Shown here in pieces: positions 36,701-43,672 of a stretch of 64,000 bases of DNA (its first letter is position 1; the number at the start of each line of letters is the position of its first letter). The DNA lies in the NCBI GenBank assembly GCA_900109435.1, contig FNZT01000018.1, positions 1 to 64,000 on the forward strand, in the 5' to 3' direction. The notes under the pieces were generated by a model that searched no databases, was not told the DNA's origin, and saw only the letters and a list, made by a program, of their open reading frames with translations. The DNA comes from Ruminococcus sp. YRD2003 (GTDB lineage Bacteria; Bacillota; Clostridia; Oscillospirales; Ruminococcaceae). Both the position numbers and the translations under genes were made by a program.

Positions 36701-36977
36701 AATAAAAGCTCTTGCCGAGATCGTCAAAGCTAAGTTCCTGAATAATGGTTTTCAGGACTTGTTCAGCTTCGCCCTCATGTTCGGGATTCAGCTTCTTAAA
36801 CTGAGTTAAAAAGACATCTTTCAATATATTTGTATCGGGATCATAGACTGTTCCAGCCATATCCTCGAAAATTCGACCATAGTATGTATATCCGAGCCTT
36901 GTCAGATGAACAAGTGCAGGCATCTGTACACGAGTCATCTCATTGAATAGGCTTTTGCCATTACTTGCTTTCTTCAT
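33786..36977 (-). CDS. hsdR: Type I restriction endonuclease/translocase HsdR (A)
   Basis: A 1063-residue subunit. The PD-(D/E)xK nuclease lies near 130-155 (RPDITLFVNGLPLVFIEVKK). The SF2 motor has Walker A HTQGSGKTALS near 347, IIDEAHRGYN near 455 and ALTGTPL soon after, then a C-terminal helical region. It is the first gene of the operon hsdR-hsdM-hsdS-recombinase-DUF262. The promoter at 37037-37065 lies on the backbone side of the bay edge. The start at 36977 follows AGAAAGGAG. Confidence 0.95.
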   Translation of the reverse strand: MKKASNGKSLFNEMTRVQMPALVHLTRLGYTYYGRIFEDMAGTVYDPDTNILKDVFLTQFKKLNPEHEGEAEQVLKTIIQELSFDDLGKSFYSRLKSTSPIRLIDFENPRNNVFHCTAEFTCKNGQDEFRPDITLFVNGLPLVFIEVKKPNNHGGMVAESERMNRKRFPNKKFRRFINITQLMIFSNNMEYDAEGGIVPIQGAFYCTAAKQSAPFNCFREENPLNEDVAPFIKEYPYSAIDAEVEKKILKDFNNQVIHTSPEYQTNLNVNTPTNRIITSMCSPERLLFILKYGIAYVNMEREVDGKIETVNQKHIMRYQQMFAAFAIREKLSEGVKSGVVWHTQGSGKTALSYYLSYILSDYFAQNNKVAKFYFIVDRLDLLEQASQEFEARGLVVKTANSRAELMEQFRNNQAQEGNSGQQEITVVNIQRFAEDKERVTLPSYATNLQRIFIIDEAHRGYNPKGSFLANLFDADENSIKIALTGTPLLADERESWKVFGSYFHTYYYDKSIQDGYTLKIIREDIETKYKEKLSAIYEKLETLVQKKDIKRDQIIEHDSYVKELTRYIISDLKRFRTIQGDDTLGGMVICETSEQARKIYAFFDEVQRELNADSSHPSHFKAGLILHDSDDKDTRKQIVKDFKKNMTIDILIVFNMLLTGFDAPRLKRLYFGRKLKDHNLLQAITRVNRPYKDNKYGYIIDFADIKSNFEQTNEAYLKELNRFNDPNEVGAANVTDTFTQVIEDKEALVQQMREVRQVLFDYTTDNVEEFSSEISTIEDKQELIKLKKVLISARDCCNVVRTFGDDELKQAFAKLEITRLPEMIREVQRQIDTINQKEAFDSDDSTRQLINEAMQDITFNFSKIGDEELQMGFMSKEEFHEKWRRTIQSFTENIDQDDPEFISIREAFMQRFKEFGFAADTVHEFTERSKALDEVLKKLAELQKRNKALMRKYSGDPKFARVHKRIREENAQRKAKGLSPIIGEFDESIMEVLRAIKADVDQKVFDRNDILKKDAYFEQTVMSQIKHGMDTLGIRGTREDRVFIQTRISSQYLSQYNATYPSA

Positions 36978-37036
36978 AGATACGCTCCTTTCTGCCTTAT
37001 GCTAAACTCGAACAGCAGGCAAATATACTCCGTAAT

Positions 37037-37065
37037 ATTATACCACATTTTGCACAAATAGTCAA
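37037..37065 (-). promoter_or_regulatory. Backbone promoter driving the restriction operon (A)
   Basis: Minus strand: TTGACT (37065-37060), 17-base spacer, TATAAT (37042-37037). The -35 and flank (TTGACTATTTGTGCA) are shared with the element B promoter at 56365-56393, which drives a different operon. Confidence 0.8.
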
Positions 37066-37121
37066 CCGTTCGGAAATGAAAAATCTCCATTTTTCACTGG
37101 GGATTTTACGAGCAAAACGAA

Positions 37122-37145
37122 AAGGCGGCTCCGTAGAACCGCCTT
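37122..37145 (-). terminator. Terminator of the XRE gene (A)
   Basis: AAGGCGG (37122-37128) pairs with CCGCCTT (37139-37145). On the minus strand it is followed by TTTCGTTTTGC. It overlaps the XRE stop codon. Confidence 0.6.
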
Positions 37146-37452
37146 ACTTCATTTCTTTTGCAATCGCTATCAGCATTTCAAGCTGTTTCGGGGACAGGGA
37201 CTTGAATGTTGCAACAGCTTCATTCAATGTGCCGGGGCTTGTAACATCTTCCTCAAAGAAGTCCTTTGGCTCAACACCGAGGAACTCGCAGATATAGAGG
37301 AACATCTGCATTGAGGGCAGAGCCTTCTTGTTTTCGATATTGTTGATATAGCTTTGACTTTGACCTAAGCTCAGGCTCATATCCCGTGCGGATATATTCT
37401 TCTCCGTCCTCAGCTTTGCTATCCGGTCCGATATGAAGTCTGCATCAATCAT
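37144..37452 (-). CDS. XRE-family regulator (A copy)
   Basis: A 102-residue protein from ATG 37452 (GTAGGTGG ahead); a GTG four codons upstream is possible. Residues 5-60 form a Cro/C1 helix-turn-helix: ISDRIAKLRTEKNISARDMSLSLGQSQSYINNIENKKALPS, with the recognition helix around SQSYINNIEN. A helical tail follows (SPKQLEMLIAIAKEMK). It is identical in protein sequence to the B copy. It is transcribed away from the SLOG gene, sharing a 150-base intergenic region it probably binds. It may govern the element's switch from quiet to mobile. Confidence 0.88.
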   Translation of the reverse strand: MIDADFISDRIAKLRTEKNISARDMSLSLGQSQSYINNIENKKALPSMQMFLYICEFLGVEPKDFFEEDVTSPGTLNEAVATFKSLSPKQLEMLIAIAKEMK

Positions 37453-37523
37453 TCGTATCACCACCTACATATAATTATAATATACGCAAGCTGAAATCTG
37501 CCTATACATTGTTTCAATTTGTA

Positions 37524-37552
37524 TTGACTTAACAACAATAATTAGGTATAAT
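37524..37552 (+). promoter_or_regulatory. SLOG gene promoter (A)
   Basis: TTGACT (37524-37529), 17-base spacer, TATAAT (37547-37552). Upstream, CTGAAA...TTTCAA half-sites between the divergent genes are a possible XRE operator. Confidence 0.75.
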
Positions 37553-37604
37553 TGATAGAGATACCGTTTTGAAATCGACATGGGACAATGTGAGGTGCAT
37601 AGCG

Positions 37605-38078
37605 ATGATGAACATTTACACAGTTTGCTTTTTTGGGCATAGATACATAGAGCGTGGAACGGAGATAGAAAACCGCCTTGACAAGCTCCTGCATGACCTG
37701 ATAACGCAGAAAGAGTATGTTGACTTCCTGATCGGACGGGACGGCGATTTCGACTTGCTTGCTTCTGCTGCCATTAAGCGAGCTATCCGCAGTTACGGTT
37801 ACGGCAATACTCATTTTACGCTCGTCCTGCCATACATGAAAGCGGAGTACCGTGACAACGAAAAGGAGTACCTTGACTATTATGATGAAGTCGAGGTGTG
37901 TGCCGAATCGTCCGAAGCTCACCCGAAGTCTGCTATCCAAGTCCGCAACCGCAGTATGATCGACCGAGCAGATCTTGTGGTATGCTGTATCCAGCACAAG
38001 AGCGGCGGAGCATACCGCACGATACAATACGCTGAGAAACAAGGCAAGAAGATAGTGAACCTTGCAGATGAAAACTGA
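37605..38078 (+). CDS. SLOG-family (DUF1273/YspA-like) protein (A copy)
   Basis: About 157 residues starting MMNIYTVCFFGHRYIERGTEI; ATG 37605 has GAGGTG nine bases upstream. FFGHR near the N-terminus, VDFLIGRDGDFD, HFTLVLPYM, RNRSMIDRADLVVCC and KSGGAYRTIQYAEKQGKKIVNL are typical of the SLOG Rossmann-like fold, which binds nucleotides or nucleotide-derived signals. Ligand and role are unknown. The gene is divergent from an XRE regulator here, in element B and again at 62 kb. Confidence 0.8.
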   Translation: MMNIYTVCFFGHRYIERGTEIENRLDKLLHDLITQKEYVDFLIGRDGDFDLLASAAIKRAIRSYGYGNTHFTLVLPYMKAEYRDNEKEYLDYYDEVEVCAESSEAHPKSAIQVRNRSMIDRADLVVCCIQHKSGGAYRTIQYAEKQGKKIVNLADEN

Positions 38079-38103
38079 ATAGGCTTCTGAAAAGAAAAAA
38101 TCA

Positions 38104-38143
38104 GGGCTATGCCTTCCGTACACGGTCACGGAGGACATAGCCC
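38104..38143. terminator. Bidirectional terminator between SLOG and the right-end gene (A)
   Basis: GGGCTATG (38104-38111) pairs with CATAGCCC (38136-38143), with CCTTCCGT/ACGGAGG continuing the stem. It is flanked by A-rich and T-rich sequence and serves two convergent genes. Confidence 0.8.
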
Positions 38144-38164
38144 TTTCCTTATGCTGTAAATGTA

Positions 38165-38395
38165 TCAGTTCTGAATCTCCTGCATCATAGTCGCACCGTC
38201 CTTGAAGCCGACCTTGTAGGCAGCTCTCATCTCAGCGGCGGAAGTTTCGCTCACGCAGTCAAGTATCTTGTGGAACACATCGATCTGTTCCTCACTCAGA
38301 GAATCTTCAAACGGTATGCAGAGCTTGTTGAAATCGTCTGAAAACTCAGCGGAGTGAATATCGCCCTGTCTGTAATTGTACATCGCATCAATCAT
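38165..38395 (-). CDS. 76-residue right-end protein, DUF6809-like (A copy)
   Basis: An acidic 76-residue protein starting MIDAMYNYRQGDIHSAEFSDDFNKL and ending AAYKVGFKDGATMMQEIQN. The layout (short N-terminal LYN..GEI motif, helices, then GFxxGAxMMxEI) resembles DUF6809. It is the last gene before the right core, transcribed inward, about 85 bases from the core. A copy differing at a few residues lies at the right end of element B. The promoter region carries a box shared with the integrase promoter, so the two genes may be co-regulated; it is a candidate recombination directionality factor. Confidence 0.55.
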   Translation of the reverse strand: MIDAMYNYRQGDIHSAEFSDDFNKLCIPFEDSLSEEQIDVFHKILDCVSETSAAEMRAAYKVGFKDGATMMQEIQN

Positions 38396-38423
38396 TTGTA
38401 TCTGTCCTTTCGGTTTTATTGCT

Positions 38424-38440
38424 GTAAAACCAACCGTCCA
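38424..38440 (+). promoter_or_regulatory. Right-end box of element A shared with the integrase promoter
   Basis: GTAAAACCAACCGTCCA matches the reverse complement of 20164-20180 at 16 of 17 bases. It ends 38 bases before the right core and lies upstream of the 76-residue gene. Confidence 0.7.
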
Positions 38441-38477
38441 AACTTTACCAAATATTCGTTGCTAAGGTGTTGCTTAC

Positions 38478-38482
38478 GGCAC
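38478..38482 (+). other. Right attachment core of element A
   Basis: GGCAC, followed by ACCTCTGAGCAATTC, which reads on as helicase T-P-L-S-N-S in the frame begun at 10232. Confidence 0.8.
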
Positions 38483-38634
38483 ACCTCTGAGCAATTCTAT
38501 CACAGAGCTGCACACCATGATGCGTTACTTGGAGTATGACTTCCTCCGTGACCACGGCTTACAGCACTTCGACAACTGGGTTGCGGTCTTTGGCGACCAG
38601 AAAACCGATTGGGAGCTAAAGCCTGCGGGCAATG
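38483..38634 (+). pseudogene. ICE helicase, part 2 of 3 (between elements A and B)
   Basis: About 50 codons, read as LSNSITELHTMMRYLEY, then DFLRDHGLQHFDNWVAVFG, then DQKTDWELKPAGN. This is the stretch that follows the GTPLSNS motif in ICE SNF2 helicases. The frame is continuous with part 1 once element A is removed, and with part 3 once element B is removed. Beyond GN the frame enters element B and stops at 38759. It has no start or ribosome site of its own. Confidence 0.88.
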
Positions 38635-38635
38635 G
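38634..38635 (+). other. Left attachment core of element B
   Basis: The GG of helicase codon GGG (A-G-N-G). The matching GG is at 57834-57835. A 2-bp shared core is what serine integrases leave. Confidence 0.7.
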
Positions 38636-38730
38636 GATAACAGACCTATATGGACTGGGTATTGATTTCAAAAAAATAGCCATACGGCTTTTAGCGGTAT
38701 ATTGCGGATTTCGGGATATTTGCCCCTGCA

Positions 38731-40356
38731 TTAAGCAAGGGCATTCGTTTTATCCCTAAGCGGTTTGTCGATCAGCTTGTAGTAAATGTGAATGTCACGC
38801 TGAGTTTTCATATCCACATATTTGTCGATGGTCACATACTCAATAAGTTCCAGACACATCTGTCTTGTAAGCTCCTCCGCACCTGCATAGCTTTTCAGAC
38901 GGCGGATAAACTCGTCAACATCTTCTTCCTCACGCTTGTAGCCATCGAAGCGTTTACGCAGTTCATTAAGCTCTGCCTGCAAGTCCTCTTTTTCCTGCTG
39001 ATACTGTTCAAGCAGCTCTGCACAAGCCTTGTCGGGCATATTGCCAAGCACTCTATCCTCATAGATCTTCTGCATCAGCTTTCCGAGGTCATCAAGTCGC
39101 TTTTCGATCTCACGCTTACGCTTGTTATCCTCCGCCATTACAAGAGCAATGTTGCCCTGCTTTCTGGCGAGGTATTTCGCCCTTGCCTTATCGTCATTGG
39201 TAACGAAGTCGATCTGTCTCCTAATATCCTCAAGGATAAGCTGTTCAAGGATAGTTCCACGAATGTTGTGCGAGGTGCAGAAGCTCTTGCCGTAGCGGAC
39301 GTGAAGCCCACATCTGTAAGAGTAAGGACTTTTGCTTTCAGGTGTTTTCTGCATTTTCATTTTAGCACCACAGCTATCGCAGTAGCACAAACCCGAAAGC
39401 GGACTTGTGATCCTCTCCGTTGTGATCCTGCCACGGCTCACCGATCTGTCACGCTCACGCACCTTATCCCAAAGTTCCTGAGAAATGATAGGCTCATGAT
39501 TGTTTTCAACGATCACCCACTCAGATTCATCGTTGCGGATAACCTTGTGATTCTTGTAGCTTACCGTGGTTTCTTTCATCTGAACGAGCTTGCCGAGGTA
39601 CATCTGATTGTCCAGAATACGCCTTATCGTCTGAGCATTCCACAGGTGGTGCGAATACAGAGGATAAGTCCTGCCGAGCTTGTCGTACTTGTAATCAAGC
39701 GGAGGTGTGATATGCTCCTGATTGAGAGCATCGGCTATGGACTTATGTCCCATTCCGCTTGCCCTCATTTTGAAGATACGCTGAACAATGGCAGCGGCTT
39801 CGGGATCGATCAGCGGAGTACGCTTATCATCGTCAGCCTTGTAGTAGCCGTAGGTGCAGAACGTAGCCATATACTTGCCTGCCTTAGCGTTAGCGTGGAA
39901 CACCGTTCTCAGCTTTTTGGAGGTGTTGGCGCAGTGCCATTCATTAAAGACATTCATGATCGGCATCATATCCATACTTGCACTATCTGAGTTTGCTGTA
40001 TCAATGTTGTCAGTCAGTGCAATGAAGCGGATATTGTACATCGGGAACAGGTAATCTACATACTGTCCGACCTGGATATAGTTTCTTCCGAAACGGCTCA
40101 TATCTTTGCAGAGTATCAGATTGATCTTGCCCGACTTTGCATCGTCAAGCAATCTCTGGACACCCGGTCTCTCGAAAGTAGTGCCTGAAATTCCGTCATC
40201 AATGTAGGTATCGTAAATGCTCCAACCGTTCTCCTGAACATAGTTTGTGAGTATTCTTCTCTGGTTTTCTATTGAAAGGGATTCGCCCTGTCTCTCATCG
40301 TCACGAGAGAGTCTCAGGTACATTCCCACTTTATAGTCGGTCTGCTTTGGTAACAT
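38731..40356 (-). CDS. Large serine integrase of element B (TnpX/TndX-like)
   Basis: A 541-residue large serine recombinase. The catalytic serine is in YLRLS (Ser17), followed by DDGISGTTFERPGVQRLLDD and LILCKDMSRFGRNYIQVGQY. A recombinase domain, a zinc ribbon near 330-375 (CYCDSCGAKM...C...C), a coiled coil, and a DUF4368-like C-terminus (ELIEYVTIDKYVDMKTQRDIHIYYKLI) place it with TnpX/TndX. It targets a site in the helicase gene 150 bases beyond that of integrase A. The stop lies about 97 bases from the left core; a GCCCTTGC/GCAGGGGC hairpin between them likely terminates it. Confidence 0.93.
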   Translation of the reverse strand: MLPKQTDYKVGMYLRLSRDDERQGESLSIENQRRILTNYVQENGWSIYDTYIDDGISGTTFERPGVQRLLDDAKSGKINLILCKDMSRFGRNYIQVGQYVDYLFPMYNIRFIALTDNIDTANSDSASMDMMPIMNVFNEWHCANTSKKLRTVFHANAKAGKYMATFCTYGYYKADDDKRTPLIDPEAAAIVQRIFKMRASGMGHKSIADALNQEHITPPLDYKYDKLGRTYPLYSHHLWNAQTIRRILDNQMYLGKLVQMKETTVSYKNHKVIRNDESEWVIVENNHEPIISQELWDKVRERDRSVSRGRITTERITSPLSGLCYCDSCGAKMKMQKTPESKSPYSYRCGLHVRYGKSFCTSHNIRGTILEQLILEDIRRQIDFVTNDDKARAKYLARKQGNIALVMAEDNKRKREIEKRLDDLGKLMQKIYEDRVLGNMPDKACAELLEQYQQEKEDLQAELNELRKRFDGYKREEEDVDEFIRRLKSYAGAEELTRQMCLELIEYVTIDKYVDMKTQRDIHIYYKLIDKPLRDKTNALA

Positions 40357-40385
40357 CTATAACTCCTTTCTCCAAAGCGACCTTA

Positions 40386-40425
40386 CCGATATATCCATTG
40401 TAGCGCAATATATCGGCAAAGTCAA
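40386..40425 (-). promoter_or_regulatory. Integrase B promoter with inverted operator
   Basis: Minus strand: TTGACT (40425-40420), 17-base spacer, TACAAT (40402-40397). Arms CCGATATAT (40386-40394) and ATATATCGG (40408-40416) occupy the same positions relative to -35/-10 as in element A, but the sequence is different. The downstream arm with its flank recurs at 57790-57805. Confidence 0.72.
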
Positions 40426-40444
40426 TAGGTTTCGGAAATTTTCA

Positions 40445-40651
40445 TCAAGCTGTTACCGCAGACGGAACAGTGCCGAGCATTTCGCTCATAGCCCTGTCCT
40501 CAGCGTACTTTAACATCACATCGTTAATGTCCTTGTCACCGATGAAATGACTTGTAACTTTGTACTCCGTCCCGTCAATGACATAGGTGTTGACCTGAAC
40601 GGGACAGTCCTTGTACTGCTCGTTCATTTCCTGCATAGTTTTCTGTTTCAT
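40445..40651 (-). CDS. TnpW-like small transposon protein
   Basis: A 68-residue protein starting MKQKTMQEMNEQYKDCPV, with AGGAGT ahead of the ATG. The core VNTYVIDGTEYKVTSHFIG followed by a helix (NDVMLKYAEDRAMSE) fits the TnpW family, which accompanies TnpX-type serine integrases. It lies upstream of integrase B on the same strand. In element A the same slot holds an unrelated 62-residue protein, so it travels with the integrase. The role in recombination is not established. Confidence 0.6.
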   Translation of the reverse strand: MKQKTMQEMNEQYKDCPVQVNTYVIDGTEYKVTSHFIGDKDINDVMLKYAEDRAMSEMLGTVPSAVTA

Positions 40652-40795
40652 AGCTTGTTACTCCTTAGCTTGTCTATCTCTATGCTTATAGAGCGAGGGG
40701 ATCGCTTTCTCTATCTGCCCCTCTGTTGTGTTTGTTGTTTTATGATGATAGCCGTTCGGAACGGCAAACGCCGTCCCTCACACAGCTATTATTGC

Positions 40796-41245
40796 TTAGA
40801 ATGTTTTCATTCTCAACATCAGAACATCTTCCAGTTCACGCTTGATCGTATCTTTATCGCAAAGCCAAACGTCCGTATAATGCTTGCACAAAGTGAGCTG
40901 AATATCCTCCGGTCTGTTGCGGAGCGTTCCCACCGTCATACGCAGGATATTCGCCACAGTCGGCAGGAAATAAAGACAATCCTCTCCGCTGTGTTCCTTG
41001 ACCTCACGGAGCATTTCGTCAAACTCCTCCGAGCTTGCCTTTGCGATGATCTCCTGTGCAGCACTCTTATAATCAGCGTCATACGCAAAAGAGATCCTGT
41101 TCTTATCAAAGTGACCTGAAAACGGAATACCGCTTACCACAAGAGCAATTGTGATCCGCAATCCCTCACTTGTATTCATGCTCACATATTCCCGATTGAA
41201 TTTCGGGAAGTTATCGTCACCGATCTCAAAAACATAGTCACTCAT
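40796..41245 (-). CDS. Conserved element protein of unknown function (B copy)
   Basis: A 149-residue homologue of 20452-20937: MSDYVFEIGDDNFPKFNREYVSMN, ITIALVVSGIPFSGHFDKNRI, SSEEFDEMLREVKEHSGEDCLYFL, RNRPEDIQLTLCKHYT. It lacks the Lys/Asp-rich tail of the A copy. It overlaps no neighbour and is preceded by the coiled-coil gene 17 bases away. The divergence from the A copy is clearly greater than for the mob genes, suggesting either older separation or faster change in this module. No motif recognised. Confidence 0.6.
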   Translation of the reverse strand: MSDYVFEIGDDNFPKFNREYVSMNTSEGLRITIALVVSGIPFSGHFDKNRISFAYDADYKSAAQEIIAKASSEEFDEMLREVKEHSGEDCLYFLPTVANILRMTVGTLRNRPEDIQLTLCKHYTDVWLCDKDTIKRELEDVLMLRMKTF

Positions 41246-41262
41246 TCAAAGCCCCCTTTCCG

Positions 41263-41601
41263 TCAATTACCGCCTGAGTAGCTACGGGGAAAACTGCTGT
41301 GCTTGACGGCAGTATCGTCCTGCTTGTCCTTATCGTCCGTGACCGAGGAATTACTGTCCGCATCATCATCGGACTGCTCACCCTCACGGAGCTTTTCAAG
41401 CTGGTCATGCTCACGCTCGATAGCGGAGAAAAGTTCCTTGCCACTCAGCTTGTACTTGTCGGACAGGAACATGATGTAGAGCTTGTTATATTCTGCTCTA
41501 TCCTTGTCAAGCTCCTTTGTCTCGTCAGCGATAGTTTTCTCACGCTTGGCGATCTTCTTTTCGAGCTTTGCCAGCTTGTCAGCGATAGAAGTCGTAGCCA
41601 T
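41263..41601 (-). CDS. Coiled-coil element protein (B copy)
   Basis: A 112-residue protein, MATTSIADKLAKLEKKIAKREKTI, the same length as the A copy from its matching ATG. It has a coiled coil in residues 8-70 and an acidic Ser/Asp tail ending KHSSFPRSYSGGN. It differs from A mainly in the middle (KELDKDRAEYNKLYIMFLSDKYKLSG). It is first in the minus-strand set leading to the integrase. Resembles DUF4315 in character only. Confidence 0.55.
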   Translation of the reverse strand: MATTSIADKLAKLEKKIAKREKTIADETKELDKDRAEYNKLYIMFLSDKYKLSGKELFSAIEREHDQLEKLREGEQSDDDADSNSSVTDDKDKQDDTAVKHSSFPRSYSGGN

Positions 41602-41844
41602 ATCATCACCACCATTCTGAAATTTTAGTCGAGCCGAACTACTCAGCCCATACTAAAATTATAGCGCACTTTCGGGGTGAAAGTCTATTCGCAGTGCGCA
41701 TGAACTTGGGTGCGCCATAAAACTTTTCTTATCGTGAAAATGTTATGGGGAATTTTGAAATGGGCATAAAAAATGCAGAGCTGGTTTTGCTCTGCATAGG
41801 GTAGGTGTATATTCAGTTTTTGTGAGAATTGAAAAGAAGCGGCC

Positions 41845-42258
41845 TTAAAAACCTTCTATTTTATATCCTCCGCTCATATCGTAAACTCTAAACCAATGAC
41901 ACCAATCATTGGAGGCGGTGATATGAAATTCGTGTACATTATCAGCTTTGTAATCCTTACCCTCTTTTCTGTACGAATAAACTAATCCCATTTGGTCGGA
42001 TTTATAGTAGCCTTTTTTCTGTAACAAATCATCGTAGATATATGAATGTCTGCCAATAAATACGCTATGATTTTCTTCTGTACTAACAGTGAAGCCGTCA
42101 CTTAAATGAAGATATACAAGAGTTGTTTCAGGAAGTTCTTTCACACCGTAGCCATAGGACTTTAGGTTTTCATAAATAAAATATTCTACAAGTATTAAGA
42201 GAAACGCAAGTACTGTCAGTGATATTATAAGGATTCTTTTTATCCTCTTGGCTTTCAT
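41845..42258 (-). CDS. Small membrane-anchored protein of unknown function (B bay cargo)
   Basis: A 137-residue protein, MKAKRIKRILIISLTVLAFL, with a single N-terminal membrane helix (about 8-28) after a basic start, so most of the chain probably lies outside the membrane. The rest is beta-rich (TTLVYLHLSDGFTVSTEENHSVFIG, HEFHITASNDWCHWFRVYDMSGGYKIEGF). No family recognised. It occupies the bay where element A has the Tim44-like protein, with the same upstream and downstream backbone on both sides. Confidence 0.6.
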   Translation of the reverse strand: MKAKRIKRILIISLTVLAFLLILVEYFIYENLKSYGYGVKELPETTLVYLHLSDGFTVSTEENHSVFIGRHSYIYDDLLQKKGYYKSDQMGLVYSYRKEGKDYKADNVHEFHITASNDWCHWFRVYDMSGGYKIEGF

Positions 42259-42919
42259 TATCTATCCCCCCATTTTGTAAATACGACAAGTAAGCCAACC
42301 GCCCACTCTTACCCTTAAATTATAACACACCGTCCCCGAAAAAGCAATCCCATTTCCGAGAAATCTCCCCTCCGAAATCACCGTCATCATCAACAGAAAT
42401 CCCGTGTTGAAACTATGCAAGAGGGAGAATCGTCATGAACAAACTGTAAACTTTTCAGAAAATCATGAGCATTTTCTCAAAAACGTCGGTAGTAAAGTAG
42501 AAGGGTATTTTCATGGGCGGTCAGGCAGGGCAAAAATTTGAATGTAACGATAAGCATATCGACATTCAAAATCGGCTCAGTGAGAGCCGAACGGGAGGTT
42601 TCACCAGACTGCCGCCCACCCAGCATCATAACTGCGCCGAAGCCCGGTAAAATACTCTCAGAGCCGTGCGGATACAGAGAAAAGTCGCATAGCTCCAAAC
42701 ACGCAGGAGCGTGAAAAACAGCCGTGAAACGGCAAAATTCAAGTGAGGGCGTGAAACGCCCGATCAATTTTCACAAGCACGGTATAAAGTATTACGATTA
42801 TGGAAAATCGTAAACTTTATACGGCTTGTCAGGGGAAATTTCCCCTAAGACCCCTGAGAGCGATTGCAGGAGCAATCGAAGAACGGCGGCAGAACCGCCG
42901 AGAAAGCGAGGACAACACA
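42259..42919 (+). ncRNA. Hairpin-rich leader upstream of mobC (candidate oriT and/or structured RNA, B copy)
   Basis: No gene is visible. The stretch aligns with 22753-23405 of element A and keeps its stems: TTTGAATG/CATTCAAA, CGGCTC/GAGCCG, the nested TATAAAGT/ACTTTATA, AGGGGAA/TTCCCCT, and CGATTGC/GCAATCG. Loops differ: AGTGA for AGGGA in the second stem, GAAA for AGGA in the GCCGT stem, and a rebuilt loop in the GGGCG stem. Changes concentrated in loops argue that the structure matters. Confidence 0.5.
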
Positions 42920-43672
42920 ATGTCAATATTCAAAAAGCCCGAAAAAGGTTTCCTTGCAAAGCTGTTCAAGCATAAGCAAGTCGAGGAGCTTGCGGAAGAA
43001 CTTGCCCACACCTATGCGGACGAAATGCAGGCGGATATGCTGTCCGATAATCCCGAAACAGATACCGCCGAGGACACCGCTGCCGAGCCTGTTCCAATGT
43101 TGGAAGTCACGGAATCGGGCGAGGTAGATTTCACTGAACCTCCCGACACCACCGAGGGCGAATCTCCACCGCAGGACATCGAGCCGAGCGAAGTCCGAAA
43201 GCACCTTATCACATTCCGAGTGAACGACATGGAGCTTGAAGCGATCAACCGCAGATATGCTGAAACATCGTTCAGAAGCAGGGGCGATTTTTGCAGATAT
43301 TCTGCTCTCACCGTGATGAATGTTGAGGAAGATACCGAGGACATCAAACAGATAGCGAGGTACATTTCGTCTATCTCCAATTCATTCAATCAGGTAGCCC
43401 ACCGTGTCAACAAAGGCGGCAAACTTTACGATGAAGATATTGCCGATATGAAAGAGAGGTTAGAAGAAGTTTGGCAATTACTCGTGTCCATACGATCCAC
43501 ACGGGAACATACGGTGCAATTGCTTATATCTGCAACCCAGACAAAACCGCAGACGGCAAATATGTTGTTAGCAACTTGTGCGTATCTTCTCCATGTGGAG
43601 CATCAGAACAGTTCAAAAATATCCGAGAGTGTGTCGGTACAGGGCGAAGCCGAAGCGAGTGCCAGCACATAA
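42920..43672 (+). CDS. mobC: MobC-like relaxosome protein (B copy)
   Basis: A 250-residue protein from ATG 42920 (GCGAGGA ahead), nearly the same as 23406-24158. The MobC domain lies at about 95-190 (RKHLITFRVNDMELEAINRRYAETSFRS). Differences are few and mostly conservative, for example KPEKGF for KSGEGF near the start and LEEVWQLL for LEEVWRLL. The last 67 codons overlap the relaxase gene out of phase, as in A. It should bind oriT with the relaxase. Confidence 0.85.
   Translation: MSIFKKPEKGFLAKLFKHKQVEELAEELAHTYADEMQADMLSDNPETDTAEDTAAEPVPMLEVTESGEVDFTEPPDTTEGESPPQDIEPSEVRKHLITFRVNDMELEAINRRYAETSFRSRGDFCRYSALTVMNVEEDTEDIKQIARYISSISNSFNQVAHRVNKGGKLYDEDIADMKERLEEVWQLLVSIRSTREHTVQLLISATQTKPQTANMLLATCAYLLHVEHQNSSKISESVSVQGEAEASAST

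Larger units (their letters stand above)
18527..38482. mobile_element. Element A: serine-integrase integrative mobilizable element with switchable type I restriction cargo
   Basis: About 19.95 kb inserted in the helicase gene and bounded by GGCAC on both sides. Backbone from left to right: serine integrase (18584-20137), small genes, coiled-coil protein, hairpin leader, mobC, relaxase, resolvase, restriction cargo (about 26.6-37.0 kb), XRE/SLOG pair, and the 76-residue right-end protein. It has its own relaxase but no visible transfer-channel genes, so it should need a helper ICE. It is homologous to element B in backbone order and sequence, but its integrase is different. Joining 18526 to the copy at 38478 gives ATGTPLSNSITELHTMMRY in frame. 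Confidence 0.88.
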
